Part shown: positions 1-9,772 of the stretch, piece by piece
Numbering within the stretch: the first letter of the stretch is position 1
How the letters are laid out: each line of letters opens with the position of its first letter
NCBI GenBank assembly: GCA_019359635.1
Contig: JAHHGY010000040.1
Coordinates: forward strand, 1 to 33,318
Direction: 5' to 3'
Origin: Chroococcus sp. CMT-3BRIN-NPC107
GTDB lineage: Bacteria; Cyanobacteriota; Cyanobacteriia; Cyanobacteriales; Chroococcidiopsidaceae
Length of the DNA: 33,318 nt
Notes under the pieces: generated by a model
Database searches by the model: none
The model's input: the letters and a program-made list of their open reading frames with translations, nothing else
Told to the model about the DNA's origin: nothing
Position numbers and translations under genes: made by a program

Positions 1-26
1 TGGTAGAATTGAGGCAGCATTTTTGG

Positions 27-64
27 GATAGGTCTTCGTAAAAATTTTTGACCTATCTTTTTTT
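27..64 (+). terminator. Rho-independent terminator of an off-window plus-strand gene
   Basis: An 8-bp stem GATAGGTC/GACCTATC (27-34 and 50-57) encloses a 15-nt loop and is followed directly by seven Ts at 58-64. The T run lies on the plus strand, so it should end a gene that lies to the left of the window. That gene is not visible here. Confidence 0.65.
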
Positions 65-285
65 ACCGTAAAACGCTCATTTCCCCATATCCCAAACGCT
101 TCAGCCCCCTTGTCACCCCTTCAGCTATAAATATTTATCAATAATTATCTATTTTGATGCGTAAACATTAATCATAGCTATTTGGGTTTTTGGATAACAA
201 ACCTGCTCAGACTAGAGAATTTAGTTTTTCACCCAACCCTCTAAAGTACCTACAATAACTCTTTAGGAGATTCCGGGAAATTTGG
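65..285. other. Intergenic spacer between a left-hand terminator and cobB
   Basis: This AT-rich stretch separates a plus-strand terminator from the 3' end of the minus-strand cobB gene. I see no reading frame, RNA gene or convincing hairpin in it. Confidence 0.5.
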
Positions 286-1635
286 TTAGATACAAGCTTT
301 TTGAGAAAATTTGATGCAGAAATCGATGAATCGTTTAGGCAAGTCTAAATTATTGCCAAAATGGGTATGAATATAAGAAGCATGGAGAGAAGGCGATCGC
401 CATCCTTCAGCAACCATTGGCGATAAATCCTCGTATCCCCGCGCTCGAAACAATGGCTCTAGTGGCTCAACCGACAAACTAGAACGATGAAATTCATGCC
501 CCCATACTACCGAACCAGGAGTAACTAAAGGGGTAGGTTGCAAGGCTGTAGCGTGCCTGTAACCCAAAGTTAAGCGTTTGCCCATAATTGCCGTTGCGGG
601 GATAACTCCCACCATGTTGTGCGAAGTCTGTTCAAAATCTACAAGGCGATCGCACAAATACATCAACCCGCCACACTCAGCATAAGTAGGTATTTTCGCT
701 CTTATTGCCGTCTTAACAGACTCTAAACCTGGGAGATTTTCGGCTAATTCGGCGGCAAAAACTTCAGGAAAACCACCGCCAAAATACAAACCTCTAACAT
801 TATCCGGTACAGAATCCTTTAGCGGACTCCAAAAGACTAATTCTGCACCTAGCTGGGTCAAAATATCTAAATTATCTTGGTAGTAAAAATTAAAAGCGCG
901 ATCGCACGCGATCGCAATCCGCACCTTTGACGGAGTAAGAGTAATAGCAGAAACTGGGGCATATTGGGGTTTGAGGAGAGGTAATAATTTCTCCCAATCA
1001 AAACAAGTTTCGCCAATAGTTGCCAGGCGCTCGATAATGCTATCAATTTTGTTGATTTCACCCGTAGGAATTAAACCTAAATGGCGATCGGGAATGGTTA
1101 TATTATCTTGTCGGCGTAAAACTCCTAATATTAGCAAGTTTAGCGGCGCTAAAGCGTCTTGAAGTAGTTGCAAGTGGCGATCGCTACCTACCCGATTTAA
1201 CACCACCCCAGCTACTTGCAATTGTGGGTTGAGAGTGCGATAACCATGGGCGATCGCCGCAACACTTCCCGACAATCGGCTGCAATCAATTACTAATATT
1301 ATGGGCAAATTGAGCGATAAAGCTACATGAGCGGTACTTGCAAAAAAATCACCGCTTGCGCCATCAAATAAGCCCATTACCCCTTCTACCAAGGCGTAAT
1401 CTACCTGTTGAGTATGACGAGTAAAACACTGCTTAATATAGTCAACCGAAGTAAGTACCGGATCTAAATTGCGACAAAAGCGCCCCGTAACGTGCTGATG
1501 AAACATCGGATCGATGTAATCTGGGCCCACCTTAAAAGATTGCACCACCTTACCTTGGCGACGTAAAAAAGACAGCAGGGCGAGGGTTACAGTTGTTTTC
1601 CCCACCCCACTGCGTTCTCCGGCAATTACGACCAT
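286..1635 (-). CDS. cobB/cbiA: Cobyrinic acid a,c-diamide synthase
   Basis: This enzyme amidates the a and c side chains of the corrin ring (cobyrinate or hydrogenobyrinate) using glutamine and ATP, an early step in cobalamin synthesis in the cytoplasm. The 449-residue length is normal for the family. The N-terminal dethiobiotin-synthetase-like domain begins with a P-loop (GERSGVGKTT, about residues 6-15). The C-terminal glutamine amidotransferase domain shows GGGFPEVFAAEL, the nucleophile cysteine in YAECGGLMYL, and a GHEFHRS segment. The ATG lies 18 bp after the opcA stop, so it is probably co-transcribed with the pentose phosphate genes. The sequence does not decide between the aerobic (CobB) and anaerobic (CbiA) substrate. 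The family call is secure. Confidence 0.93.
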   Translation of the reverse strand: MVVIAGERSGVGKTTVTLALLSFLRRQGKVVQSFKVGPDYIDPMFHQHVTGRFCRNLDPVLTSVDYIKQCFTRHTQQVDYALVEGVMGLFDGASGDFFASTAHVALSLNLPIILVIDCSRLSGSVAAIAHGYRTLNPQLQVAGVVLNRVGSDRHLQLLQDALAPLNLLILGVLRRQDNITIPDRHLGLIPTGEINKIDSIIERLATIGETCFDWEKLLPLLKPQYAPVSAITLTPSKVRIAIACDRAFNFYYQDNLDILTQLGAELVFWSPLKDSVPDNVRGLYFGGGFPEVFAAELAENLPGLESVKTAIRAKIPTYAECGGLMYLCDRLVDFEQTSHNMVGVIPATAIMGKRLTLGYRHATALQPTPLVTPGSVVWGHEFHRSSLSVEPLEPLFRARGYEDLSPMVAEGWRSPSLHASYIHTHFGNNLDLPKRFIDFCIKFSQKACI

Positions 1636-1653
1636 AGTTTAGCAGTTGCTTTT

Positions 1654-3033
1654 CTAATACTTACCCAGGGCTAAAATTTCGGTAGCGATCGCCAAACTCT
1701 CCTCGTACAGAGGATCGCTACCCCAACGTTGCAACTGATCGCTAAGTAAAATCTCGGCTTTTTGGTCGGCTAAAGAAGATACTTGTTGAAACCGACAGGA
1801 TTGAGCGCCACCGCCCGATTCCATCCGCATACAGCCGCTAGTTTCCGAACACAGTACCGTACAACAATCCGCTTCCAGATTTGTTGAAGTCAATCGCAAA
1901 GCCATCAAATCCCCTGGAATCTGCCCCGCATCAGTAATTGGGACTCCAGCAATTTCAGCTTCTACTGGGCGCTGATCGTCGGCAACAAAATGAATGCGCT
2001 TGAGATCGTAGTCGCCAGTTTCTTCTTGTAACGCTGTAGGATGCCAATTTAACCGACTTGCCAACCAGCCTAAATACATCAAAGCTTGGGCGGGGTTGCC
2101 CTTTTCGTAGTCGATGGTAACGCGATCGACTTCTCTTAAAGCCATGCGCCGCTCTGGAGGATCGAAAGCTTCCGCCGTCAATTCTTGCCAAGCTGACAAA
2201 CGCCGCCAGTTAAGATCGGCAAGAGGTGTACCCGCTTGGAGTAATTCTTGCAGCTTTAACAAATTAGCCTCAGTTTCGGTAAAGTTGCTAGAGTCAAAAA
2301 TTACCGAATTGCAAGCTGATGCTAGGCGCTTAAATAACTCGTTATTAGGATCGGGCGTAGCTTTCCACCACAAAAACTTAGGCAAGTCGCCAATTAATAA
2401 CGCAGAAACTAAGCCTCCAACTCTTTCTAAAGCGCTGGGTGTACCTTTGAGGGTGATGTATTCGCAGCAAATTAAGGTATTTGTTGCTTGCTTTTGTAGA
2501 GGGCAATAAGCCGAAACTTGAACTTTGACACCTTCATCTTCTCCAGCAATAGGACATAGTGCCACAATGCGGCAAGGATTGCGTAATGCGATCGCATCGG
2601 CAATTCTAGGGTTTTGATTGCTGAGGCTATACGCTAAGTCAATTGACCCCTTTGAGCCGTCATTAGTAGCTTCATTACCGCCGCGTTTAGTCACTTCTTC
2701 GCGCAACTTTTGCAGTGTTTCGGGGCTTCCTATTCCCGTTACAGACAAACCATATTGTTTTTGTAGTTCCTTTAGTGCGGCTTCCGTTTGCGGACCGGGA
2801 ATGCCATCAATGGGTCCTTTGTATACGCCTAAAGCTGCTAGTAGCTGTTGTGTTTCCTCTGGTTCGTAAACAATTAAGCTAAAAGTTGTTGCGCGTGTAG
2901 CGGGGGGAAGTCCGGCGTTGTCCCCAGCCATCCCGTAGCTTTGCCAAATTTGACTCAATTCCGCTTCAATATCGCTTAAAGAGACATCTTTAGGCGGTTG
3001 TAAGGAGACGATAGGAGCAGATTTTGTAGACAT
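1654..3033 (-). CDS. opcA: Glucose-6-phosphate dehydrogenase assembly protein OpcA
   Basis: OpcA is the allosteric activator and assembly factor of cyanobacterial glucose-6-phosphate dehydrogenase, needed for flux through the oxidative pentose phosphate pathway. It has 459 residues. An N-terminal peptidoglycan-binding-like module (about residues 55-110, with GPIDGIPGPQTEAAL) precedes the OpcA core, an arrangement I associate with cyanobacterial OpcA. Near the C-terminus a CSETSGC segment places two cysteines six residues apart. This spacing matches the cysteine pair reported to be thioredoxin-controlled in Anabaena OpcA, so a redox switch is likely here too. It lies downstream of zwf on the same strand with a 220-bp gap and just upstream of cobB. 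I see no clear Shine-Dalgarno sequence before the ATG. Confidence 0.95.
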   Translation of the reverse strand: MSTKSAPIVSLQPPKDVSLSDIEAELSQIWQSYGMAGDNAGLPPATRATTFSLIVYEPEETQQLLAALGVYKGPIDGIPGPQTEAALKELQKQYGLSVTGIGSPETLQKLREEVTKRGGNEATNDGSKGSIDLAYSLSNQNPRIADAIALRNPCRIVALCPIAGEDEGVKVQVSAYCPLQKQATNTLICCEYITLKGTPSALERVGGLVSALLIGDLPKFLWWKATPDPNNELFKRLASACNSVIFDSSNFTETEANLLKLQELLQAGTPLADLNWRRLSAWQELTAEAFDPPERRMALREVDRVTIDYEKGNPAQALMYLGWLASRLNWHPTALQEETGDYDLKRIHFVADDQRPVEAEIAGVPITDAGQIPGDLMALRLTSTNLEADCCTVLCSETSGCMRMESGGGAQSCRFQQVSSLADQKAEILLSDQLQRWGSDPLYEESLAIATEILALGKY

Positions 3034-3253
3034 ATATTTGCTGCGTTAGGAGTAGAAAAGCTTGAATATGTAGTATTAATCAAGTTTTACAATTATGTTT
3101 CTAACGTAAAACTACAATTATTACTGCAAAGCTCAAAACAATTTTTGGTGTTGCCCAATTGGTAATAGGAGCGAGAAGATGAAATCAGAAATTCTATCTT
3201 TTTCGTAAACCAACTCTTAAAAATCATCACACTTTCAGCAACGCTCAATTTTT
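3034..3253 (-). other. zwf-opcA intergenic region
   Basis: This 220-bp AT-rich gap is unusually long inside a gene block otherwise spaced by tens of bases. It could hold a separate opcA promoter. I see no strong hairpin or reading frame, so that is inference. Confidence 0.35.
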
Positions 3254-4783
3254 TTAAAGTCTGCGCCAACGGCGACCATCTTGATTAATTAGTAATTCGG
3301 CCTCGGCAGGTTCCCAAGTTCCCGCTTCGTATTGAGGCACTGAGGCGGGATCGCTGGGGGAATCCCAAACCGTCATTGCTGGCGTAACCAATTGCCAAGC
3401 GGCTTCTACTTCGTCGGCTCTGGTAAATAAACTTTGATCTCCCATCATGCAATCCATTAATAAGCGATCGTAAGCGTCGCCTGTTGCTTGGATACCAAAG
3501 GAACCATAGCTAAAATCCATATCTACCGATCGCGTACTAACTAATGTACCTGGCATTTTGACTTCAAAACGCAAAGAAATACCTTCGTTAGGTTGAATCC
3601 GCATTGCTAAAATATTGGCGTTTACTTGTTGTGCCGCCGACTGAAAGATTAAATGCGGAACTTGTCGAAAATGAATTGATATTTCTGAGACTTTTTTCGG
3701 TAAGCGTTTACCAGTACGCAAATAAAAGGGTACGCCTTGCCAGCGCCAGTTATCAATCAAAAACTTCATCGCTACATAAGTAGGTGTAGTGGAATTTGGA
3801 TCTACTCCTGGTTCTTGACGATAGCCAGCTACTTTTTTGCCTTTCATCCAGCCAGCGCTATATTGACCTCGTACTGCCGACTTTTGTAAGTTCTCTACAT
3901 CAGCTAAACGAGCAGCTTGAATGACTTTTACTTTTTCTGTTCTCAAACTATCCGCATCTAGGGAGTTTGGCGGTTCCATTGCTGTCAAACAAAATAGCTG
4001 CATCAAGTGGTTTTGCAACATATCTCGCAATGCGCCAGAACTTTCATAATATCCCGCCCGATCTTCTACGCCGACGGTTTCAGCGACGGTAATTTGAACG
4101 TGATCGACAAATTGGCGATTCCACAACGGTTCAAAAATTGCATTAGCAAAGCGAAATACGAGCAAGTTTTGGACGGTTTCTTTACCTAAATAGTGATCGA
4201 TGCGATAAACTTGTTCTTCTCTGCAAGTTTGCTGTACTACTCGGTTGAGAACTCGCGCCGAACTCAAATCGCGTCCAAAGGGTTTCTCGATTAATAAGCG
4301 CGTTTTGAGAGGATCTGCCAGCATTTCGGCTTTTCCGAGTTGAGAAATCGCTTCCGGGAAAAAGTTAGGCGAAACCGAAAGATAAAACATCCGGTTTCCT
4401 TTGGTGGAGCGTTTCTCATCTAGTTCGCCGAGGAGTTTTTTAAGTTTCTGGTAACTTTCAGGGTTATCAATATCTCCAGAGCAATAAAATAGTCCTTGAG
4501 AAAAATCTTGCCACAAATCTTCTGAGCCAACACCGTCAGAAAACTGTTCGACTCCTTCACGCATTTTATCGCGGAAATATTGATCGCTCCAATCTCGACG
4601 CGCTACCCCAACAATTGTAGTTTCTGGATAGATACGTCTTTGTTGGCGGAGTTTATAAAGTGCGGGAACTAATTTGCGTTGAGTTAAATCCCCTGAAGCG
4701 CCAAAAATTACGATTATTTGAGGTTCGGGTAGTTTTTCTTGCTTCAACCCCACGCGCAAAGGATTTTCTAGCAACTTAATCAT
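3254..4783 (-). CDS. zwf: Glucose-6-phosphate 1-dehydrogenase
   Basis: Oxidises glucose-6-phosphate to 6-phosphogluconolactone with NADP+, the committed step of the oxidative pentose phosphate pathway and the main dark and heterotrophic NADPH source in cyanobacteria. It has 509 residues, the usual length. The nucleotide-binding segment [18 protein letters not shown] (about 29-46) and the active-site signature RIDHYLGKE are both present. The start [13 protein letters not shown] resembles other cyanobacterial Zwf N-termini, which supports this ATG. It sits between tal (63 bp upstream) and opcA, whose product activates it. Confidence 0.97.
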   Translation of the reverse strand: MIKLLENPLRVGLKQEKLPEPQIIVIFGASGDLTQRKLVPALYKLRQQRRIYPETTIVGVARRDWSDQYFRDKMREGVEQFSDGVGSEDLWQDFSQGLFYCSGDIDNPESYQKLKKLLGELDEKRSTKGNRMFYLSVSPNFFPEAISQLGKAEMLADPLKTRLLIEKPFGRDLSSARVLNRVVQQTCREEQVYRIDHYLGKETVQNLLVFRFANAIFEPLWNRQFVDHVQITVAETVGVEDRAGYYESSGALRDMLQNHLMQLFCLTAMEPPNSLDADSLRTEKVKVIQAARLADVENLQKSAVRGQYSAGWMKGKKVAGYRQEPGVDPNSTTPTYVAMKFLIDNWRWQGVPFYLRTGKRLPKKVSEISIHFRQVPHLIFQSAAQQVNANILAMRIQPNEGISLRFEVKMPGTLVSTRSVDMDFSYGSFGIQATGDAYDRLLMDCMMGDQSLFTRADEVEAAWQLVTPAMTVWDSPSDPASVPQYEAGTWEPAEAELLINQDGRRWRRL

Positions 4784-4817
4784 ATTTGTTTGAGTAATGA
4801 AGGGATAAAGGAAGGTT

Positions 4818-4848
4818 AGGGAAGGAAAAAACCTTCCCTTAGTTTTTT
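4818..4848. other. Hairpin in the tal-zwf gap
   Basis: An 8-bp perfect stem AGGGAAGG/CCTTCCCT (4818-4825, 4832-4839) encloses six As, just downstream of the tal stop. Six Ts follow it on the plus strand (4843-4848), where there is no gene. On the transcribed minus strand no T run follows. It may act as a processing or mRNA-stability element between tal and zwf rather than a full terminator. Confidence 0.4.
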
Positions 4849-5989
4849 ACACGGGTGATAAGTTGCTGACTTTTTCTTCTAAAGAACTCATCAACGATTC
4901 AAAGGGCTTGACAAATTTATCGATACCATCAACGAGCAATTCGTCCATTACTTGATGAATGTCAATGTTGATATCGGGATCTTTGAGGCTTTCGATTAAC
5001 TGATAAGCTTCATCAACTTTGGTTTCTACTCGACTATCAACGTCGCAGTGGTCGGCGCAAGCTTCGATGGTGTTGGGAGGTAGAGTATTAACGGTATCAG
5101 GGCCTACCAATTCGTCAACATACATAACATCGCTGTAGCTGGGATCTTTGGTACTGGTACTTGCCCATAGTAAGCGTTGTACTTTTGCACCTTTAGCTGA
5201 TAATGCTTTCCAACGATCGCACTGTATAATCTTTTTGTACTCTTGGTAGGCAATTTTGGCATTAGCGATCGCAACTTTCCCTTTAACGGCGGTTAGTTTT
5301 GCCGATAAACTCGCATCATCAACGCCTTTGAGTTTGGCATCAATTTTAGCGTCAATATTGCTATCAATCCGGCTGAGGAAGAAACTAGCAACAGAGGCAA
5401 TATTACTAATATCTTTTCTGGCGGCGGCGCGTTTTTCTAAACCGCGAATGTAAGCCCAAAATGTTTCGATGTAGCTTTCTACAGAAAATAGCAAAGTAAC
5501 GTTGACATTGATCCCTTCGGCGATAACTTCCTCTACTGCGGGTAATCCCGAACTTGTACCGGGGATTTTGATCATCACATTTTCCCGCCCAATCTCTGCA
5601 TAGTAGCGTTTAGCTTCTTTAATTGTCGCTTCGGTATCATGAGCAATAGTTGGTGGTACTTCTATGCTGACATAGCCGTCTAATTTATCCGACGAGTCAT
5701 AAACAGGGCGCAAAATATCGCAGGCGTTGCGGATATCGTCAAATACTAAAGATTCGTAAATTTTGTAAGTGGGTAAATTTGCTTTAATTCCGGTTTCGAT
5801 GTCTGCATCGTAGATTACATTTCCGGCGATCGCTTTTTCAAAAATAGCTGGGTTAGAGGTGATCCCGCAGATCCCTTTATTTTCCACCATATCTTTGAGT
5901 TCCCCGGACTTCAATAAGTCGCGGGTTAAGTTATCCATCCAGATACTTTGACCAAATTGCTTGATTTCTAATAAATGATTGGTTGCCAT
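4847..5989 (-). CDS. tal: Transaldolase
   Basis: Transfers dihydroxyacetone units between sedoheptulose-7-phosphate and glyceraldehyde-3-phosphate in the non-oxidative pentose phosphate pathway. The 380-residue protein shows SIWMDNLTRDLL at the N-terminus, GITSNPAIFEKAI, and the Schiff-base lysine region VMIKIPGTSSGLPA. I place the start at the ATG at 5989 because AGGAG (5996-6000) lies six bases upstream. A TTG two codons earlier overlaps that ribosome-binding site's spacer and is less likely. The length is that of the long transaldolase form found in cyanobacteria and actinobacteria. It lies 41 bp downstream of fbp, consistent with one operon. Confidence 0.96.
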   Translation of the reverse strand: MATNHLLEIKQFGQSIWMDNLTRDLLKSGELKDMVENKGICGITSNPAIFEKAIAGNVIYDADIETGIKANLPTYKIYESLVFDDIRNACDILRPVYDSSDKLDGYVSIEVPPTIAHDTEATIKEAKRYYAEIGRENVMIKIPGTSSGLPAVEEVIAEGINVNVTLLFSVESYIETFWAYIRGLEKRAAARKDISNIASVASFFLSRIDSNIDAKIDAKLKGVDDASLSAKLTAVKGKVAIANAKIAYQEYKKIIQCDRWKALSAKGAKVQRLLWASTSTKDPSYSDVMYVDELVGPDTVNTLPPNTIEACADHCDVDSRVETKVDEAYQLIESLKDPDINIDIHQVMDELLVDGIDKFVKPFESLMSSLEEKVSNLSPV

Positions 5990-5995
5990 AATCAA

Positions 5996-6000
5996 CTCCT
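5996..6000 (-). promoter_or_regulatory. Ribosome-binding site deciding the tal start
   Basis: AGGAG on the minus strand lies six bases before the ATG at 5989. This favours that ATG over an in-frame TTG at 5995. Confidence 0.65.
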
Positions 6001-6030
6001 AAGAAAGTTTATGTAATTCTAGCGGTAGTG

Positions 6031-7098
6031 CTACTGCGGTACGCGGGATCTTTCGAGCTTTTGTTGCTGAGATTGTTTTTGAATGAATGATTCTACCAAA
6101 GCCACATCATCTTTGCTGCCAATAATTAAAGGCGTGCGTTGATGTAACTTTTCCGGTACTACATCCATAATCTCTTGGATTCCCGTACTTGCTCTCCCTC
6201 CAGCTTGCTCAATTAAAAAAGCTAAAGGTGCAGACTCGTATAACAATCGCAGTTTACCCTCGGGTTTTTGCTCTGTACCAGGATAGAGAAATACACCACC
6301 TTGTACCAAAATCCGGTGAATATCTCCTACCATAGCGCCACCATAACGAGCGGTATAACCTTCGGTGCGGTGAACGTAGCGGATATATTCTCTAAAAGGT
6401 TCATCCCACTGCCAAAAATTACCTTCATTGACACTATAAATAGCACCCTGAGTAGGGATTGTAATATTTTCTTCAGTAAGAATAAACTCCCCAAGGCTGG
6501 GATCGAGGGTAAAAGAATGAACTCCTTGCCCAATAGAATAAACTAGCATCGTACTCGGTCCGTACAAAATATATCCGGCGGCGATTTGCTTACGTCCATC
6601 TTGTAGCAAGTCTTGGGCCGTACCGTCGCTATCTGTACCGACTTGTTGCCTAATTGCAAAAATCGAACCCAAAGTTAGGTTGATATCGGTGTTAGAAGAT
6701 CCGTCTATCGGGTCATACAAGAGGGTATAACGACCGATGGGGCAGTTTTCTGGGATGTAGGAGGGTTTCTCCATTTCCTCCGATGCTAGGCGGCATACAA
6801 GCCCGCTTTGCTTGAATACCGAGATAAATACATCGTTGGAGTAAACATCCATTTTTTTAACAGATTCTCCTTGGACGTTAGTTTCTCCAGTAAATCCGAG
6901 TACCCCTTCCATTAAACCCGCTCGACTTAGCCGACGGGAAATTAGCTTTCCAGCCAAGGCTATTCGATTCATTAAAGCACTGAGGTCTTGAGCGTCTGCA
7001 CCAAAACTGTGCAATTGCTCTAATACGTGACGCGATAAGGTTGTACAATCCCGATTTAAGGCGTACCCCTCCTCTTGTAGTTGTTGTACGTCAGCCAT
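6031..7098 (-). CDS. fbp: Class I fructose-1,6-bisphosphatase
   Basis: Hydrolyses fructose-1,6-bisphosphate to fructose-6-phosphate. In cyanobacteria this class I enzyme serves gluconeogenesis and sugar-phosphate cycling, while a second bifunctional enzyme (GlpX type) usually serves the Calvin cycle. The 355-residue protein carries the metal-binding signature [11 protein letters not shown] and the substrate-binding region around [12 protein letters not shown]. The ATG is preceded by a strong GGGAGG sequence about five bases upstream. It is the first gene of the fbp-tal-zwf-opcA series, and a promoter would be expected in the 110-bp gap upstream, but I cannot single out convincing hexamers. 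Confidence 0.96.
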   Translation of the reverse strand: MADVQQLQEEGYALNRDCTTLSRHVLEQLHSFGADAQDLSALMNRIALAGKLISRRLSRAGLMEGVLGFTGETNVQGESVKKMDVYSNDVFISVFKQSGLVCRLASEEMEKPSYIPENCPIGRYTLLYDPIDGSSNTDINLTLGSIFAIRQQVGTDSDGTAQDLLQDGRKQIAAGYILYGPSTMLVYSIGQGVHSFTLDPSLGEFILTEENITIPTQGAIYSVNEGNFWQWDEPFREYIRYVHRTEGYTARYGGAMVGDIHRILVQGGVFLYPGTEQKPEGKLRLLYESAPLAFLIEQAGGRASTGIQEIMDVVPEKLHQRTPLIIGSKDDVALVESFIQKQSQQQKLERSRVPQ

Positions 7099-7208
7099 TA
7101 TTTTGTCCTCCCAAGAAATCGCTTATTTATCGAACTTGCGTAGGCGTTAATATTGTTTCTGCTTTCTATCTTAGAGAGGGAATCTGGAGTTATACAAATT
7201 ATTTGCTT

Positions 7209-9764
7209 TTAAGGCATTGCAGAAATATTTTTTAGTAATAAATCGCGCCAGGGTTGCAATGCTAAGTCTAACTCCGGCTCGTAAATGGTTGCAGGGAGCA
7301 ATTGCGTAAATAAATTTGTCATCGCTCCGTTTTCAACTACAGGGAGAAAATCTACTGGCGATGAACCGTCATTGTGGCGGCTAACAACTCCAAAACCCGC
7401 ACGGCTACGACGATATTGTTGAGTCGGAGCATTTTGTTTTAACCACTGCTCGAAAGTGGTAGAAGAATTCATACTAGCCGCCAAGTCTTGAACTAATTGC
7501 GGTGAGGGAATAGCAGAACTTGCAGTAATTAAAGCCGATTGTAATAAAATTTGTCTGTGGGCAGGATCTAACCAAGCTGCGATCGCTTTATTGGCTGCTT
7601 GGGCTAGTAATATTGGTTTACCTTGAGCTAAATTCAAGACTTGCAAGCCTAAAACCGCTTTGGTAGCTTCCCAATCAGCGCGAGATGATTGATAATCGCC
7701 TTTCCACCAATGCAACCCGCCCCGGCAATAACGCAGATAATTGGTTAATGCGGAAGGTTTTTGTAGTAAAATCGTATATCTAGCTACAAGAGCGCTAATC
7801 GTGCGATCATAAATTGGTTTTAGCTGTGGTGATTGCCAAATTGGGCTAGTAATAATAATTGGATCTCGCAAAGCTTCTAACGTAATAGCTTCAATGCCTA
7901 AATCTGTTTTTCCTTGAGCTAGTAAGCTCAAACCCAAACCATAAAAAACTCCTCGTTTTGCACTCATTAATTGAGCAGAACGTGCAAACTCTTTTGTTGC
8001 AGTTTTAGCGTTGCCTTTAGCCATCAATAACCAAGCTAAATTTGTATGCCCAAACTCTTGATTTGGCGAAGCTTCTATGCCTTTATTAAACCATGCGATC
8101 GCTGTATCTATTAATTTTTGTCTTTCTTTGGGGTTGCTAGTTTGTAAACCCCTATCGCCCAAATTCCAGCCTAGTTGATAGGGATAATAAGATTCCCAAG
8201 GTACTAATTGACTTGCTTGAGTTAATCGCTGGGTAAATTCTGTTACTAATTCCGCTTTTTTTTCGGGAGTTTGATTTTCTTCTTGGGAACTCAAAGCCAA
8301 AAATCCAATGTTAGAAGAATTCCAAGCAGAATGAATGGGAAATAACCAAACTATGATTGCTAAAAGTATACCCAATCCGCCTAAAGTTAAACCAGAAACT
8401 ACTTTTGGTGGAATTGGTAATTGCTCCTCAGCTAAAGTCGAACGAAAAACTGTAGCTAGTATGGCAATATAAATTATAATTGTGCCGCTAATGCAAACAT
8501 TATCTAGTTGATAGTCCGTTAAGCTATTTATACCGTAAGCAGTTAAACCAGCGTAAATACTATAAACAAAAATCTGCTCAGTGTGTGAGGAATTGGAGGC
8601 GCGTAGCCACTTTACACCACGATAAAATAGAAGTGCGATCGCAATTAATAATATAGCAATTCCACTTAACCCCAATTCTGCCCAAAGATGCGCTGGAGTG
8701 CTATGTAGCTGATAAGCAAGTTCCGCTTCTCGCCCTGCCCAGGTAGGACGATACTGTTGATATATTAGTGGTACGCTTCCTGGTGCTGCACCAAAAAATA
8801 GATGGCTAATTCCTATTTTCCAGCCTGTAGTTGCTGTAATTATTCGGTAAGCAAATTCTCCACTACTTGTTCCTGTAAATATTGCTGTAATTAAAGTATT
8901 TAAACGATTGTTTGCTAATACTAAAAGCGTTATTGTAGCTAATACTGCCACACCTCCTAACCCAAGCCAACGTCGCGGTAAATTACTGCGAAATAGTAAA
9001 ACAATAAAGCTAATAATACTAACTACAATTAACCCTAGCCATCCACCCCTAGAACTTGTAGAATATAAATCGATTAAGCCTAAAATCACTCCACTTATCC
9101 ACGTTAAGCGTCGCCATCCAGTTTGAATAATAGCTAGAGCAATCAGTAAAGGTATTGCTAAAACTAAATAACCAGCAACATAGTTTTGATGTCCAATTGG
9201 AAAGCCATTTCGTAACTCAATTATTGAAAAATCAAAAGGCAAACTAATATTGTACTGCTGTTTAATTTCACTTAAACGGTTTAATTCTGGTATAACTATC
9301 TGGCTAAACCATAAAAGCAAACTAATAATAATAAATGCTAAGTTTAAATAACCTTGTGCTACTAATAGCTTATAGTAACGCTCTGATGATCGTGCCAGCC
9401 AATTATTAATAGCGTATAAAGCCGCCAAAAAACACAAACTCGCCCAACTATACCATCGTGCTTGATTTGGATAATCTGCAATCGTTGCGGAAACAATTAA
9501 AATAATAGCTAATAATCCAACAATCCAATCTATTTTATTACCTAAAAATTGAAGTTTTTTCTGTTGCCATAACTGCCACAATAACCAAAAACAAGGAAAC
9601 ATTAAACCTGCTTGCCAAAGAAAAACCCAAGGCCAAGTTACAAATTGAGTATTGCTATCGGGTAAAATTGTAAGTAAACCATAAAAAACTGCTACTAATA
9701 GCCCAATTATTTTACTTTCTGAATTTTCTTGAGTCTGACTATCAAGGCGCGTCTCATCTTTCAT
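7209..9764 (-). CDS. O-antigen ligase/polymerase-like membrane protein with TPR-like C-terminus
   Basis: The protein has about 851 residues. Roughly the first 470 hold many hydrophobic segments, with the Wzy_C-type signatures TSSRGGWLGL and HSTPAHLWAELGLSGI. This suggests an inner-membrane enzyme that joins lipid-linked glycans, either by polymerising them or by ligating them to an acceptor. The C-terminal part is soluble and helical with TPR-like repeats (around FGHTNLAWLLMAKGNAKTA and VFYGLGLSLLAQGKTDLGIE), which may bind partners. I chose the ATG at 9764 because AGAGGT lies four bases before it. An upstream TTG at 9779 would overlap the previous gene. It is the last gene of the exopolysaccharide cluster. 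Ligase and polymerase cannot be told apart from sequence. Confidence 0.8.
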   Translation of the reverse strand: MKDETRLDSQTQENSESKIIGLLVAVFYGLLTILPDSNTQFVTWPWVFLWQAGLMFPCFWLLWQLWQQKKLQFLGNKIDWIVGLLAIILIVSATIADYPNQARWYSWASLCFLAALYAINNWLARSSERYYKLLVAQGYLNLAFIIISLLLWFSQIVIPELNRLSEIKQQYNISLPFDFSIIELRNGFPIGHQNYVAGYLVLAIPLLIALAIIQTGWRRLTWISGVILGLIDLYSTSSRGGWLGLIVVSIISFIVLLFRSNLPRRWLGLGGVAVLATITLLVLANNRLNTLITAIFTGTSSGEFAYRIITATTGWKIGISHLFFGAAPGSVPLIYQQYRPTWAGREAELAYQLHSTPAHLWAELGLSGIAILLIAIALLFYRGVKWLRASNSSHTEQIFVYSIYAGLTAYGINSLTDYQLDNVCISGTIIIYIAILATVFRSTLAEEQLPIPPKVVSGLTLGGLGILLAIIVWLFPIHSAWNSSNIGFLALSSQEENQTPEKKAELVTEFTQRLTQASQLVPWESYYPYQLGWNLGDRGLQTSNPKERQKLIDTAIAWFNKGIEASPNQEFGHTNLAWLLMAKGNAKTATKEFARSAQLMSAKRGVFYGLGLSLLAQGKTDLGIEAITLEALRDPIIITSPIWQSPQLKPIYDRTISALVARYTILLQKPSALTNYLRYCRGGLHWWKGDYQSSRADWEATKAVLGLQVLNLAQGKPILLAQAANKAIAAWLDPAHRQILLQSALITASSAIPSPQLVQDLAASMNSSTTFEQWLKQNAPTQQYRRSRAGFGVVSRHNDGSSPVDFLPVVENGAMTNLFTQLLPATIYEPELDLALQPWRDLLLKNISAMP

Positions 9765-9772
9765 AATTACCT

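Noticed and set aside
2114..2509. 131-codon plus-strand frame opposite opcA
   Set aside because: It is the antisense shadow of a well-recognised gene, without motifs of its own.
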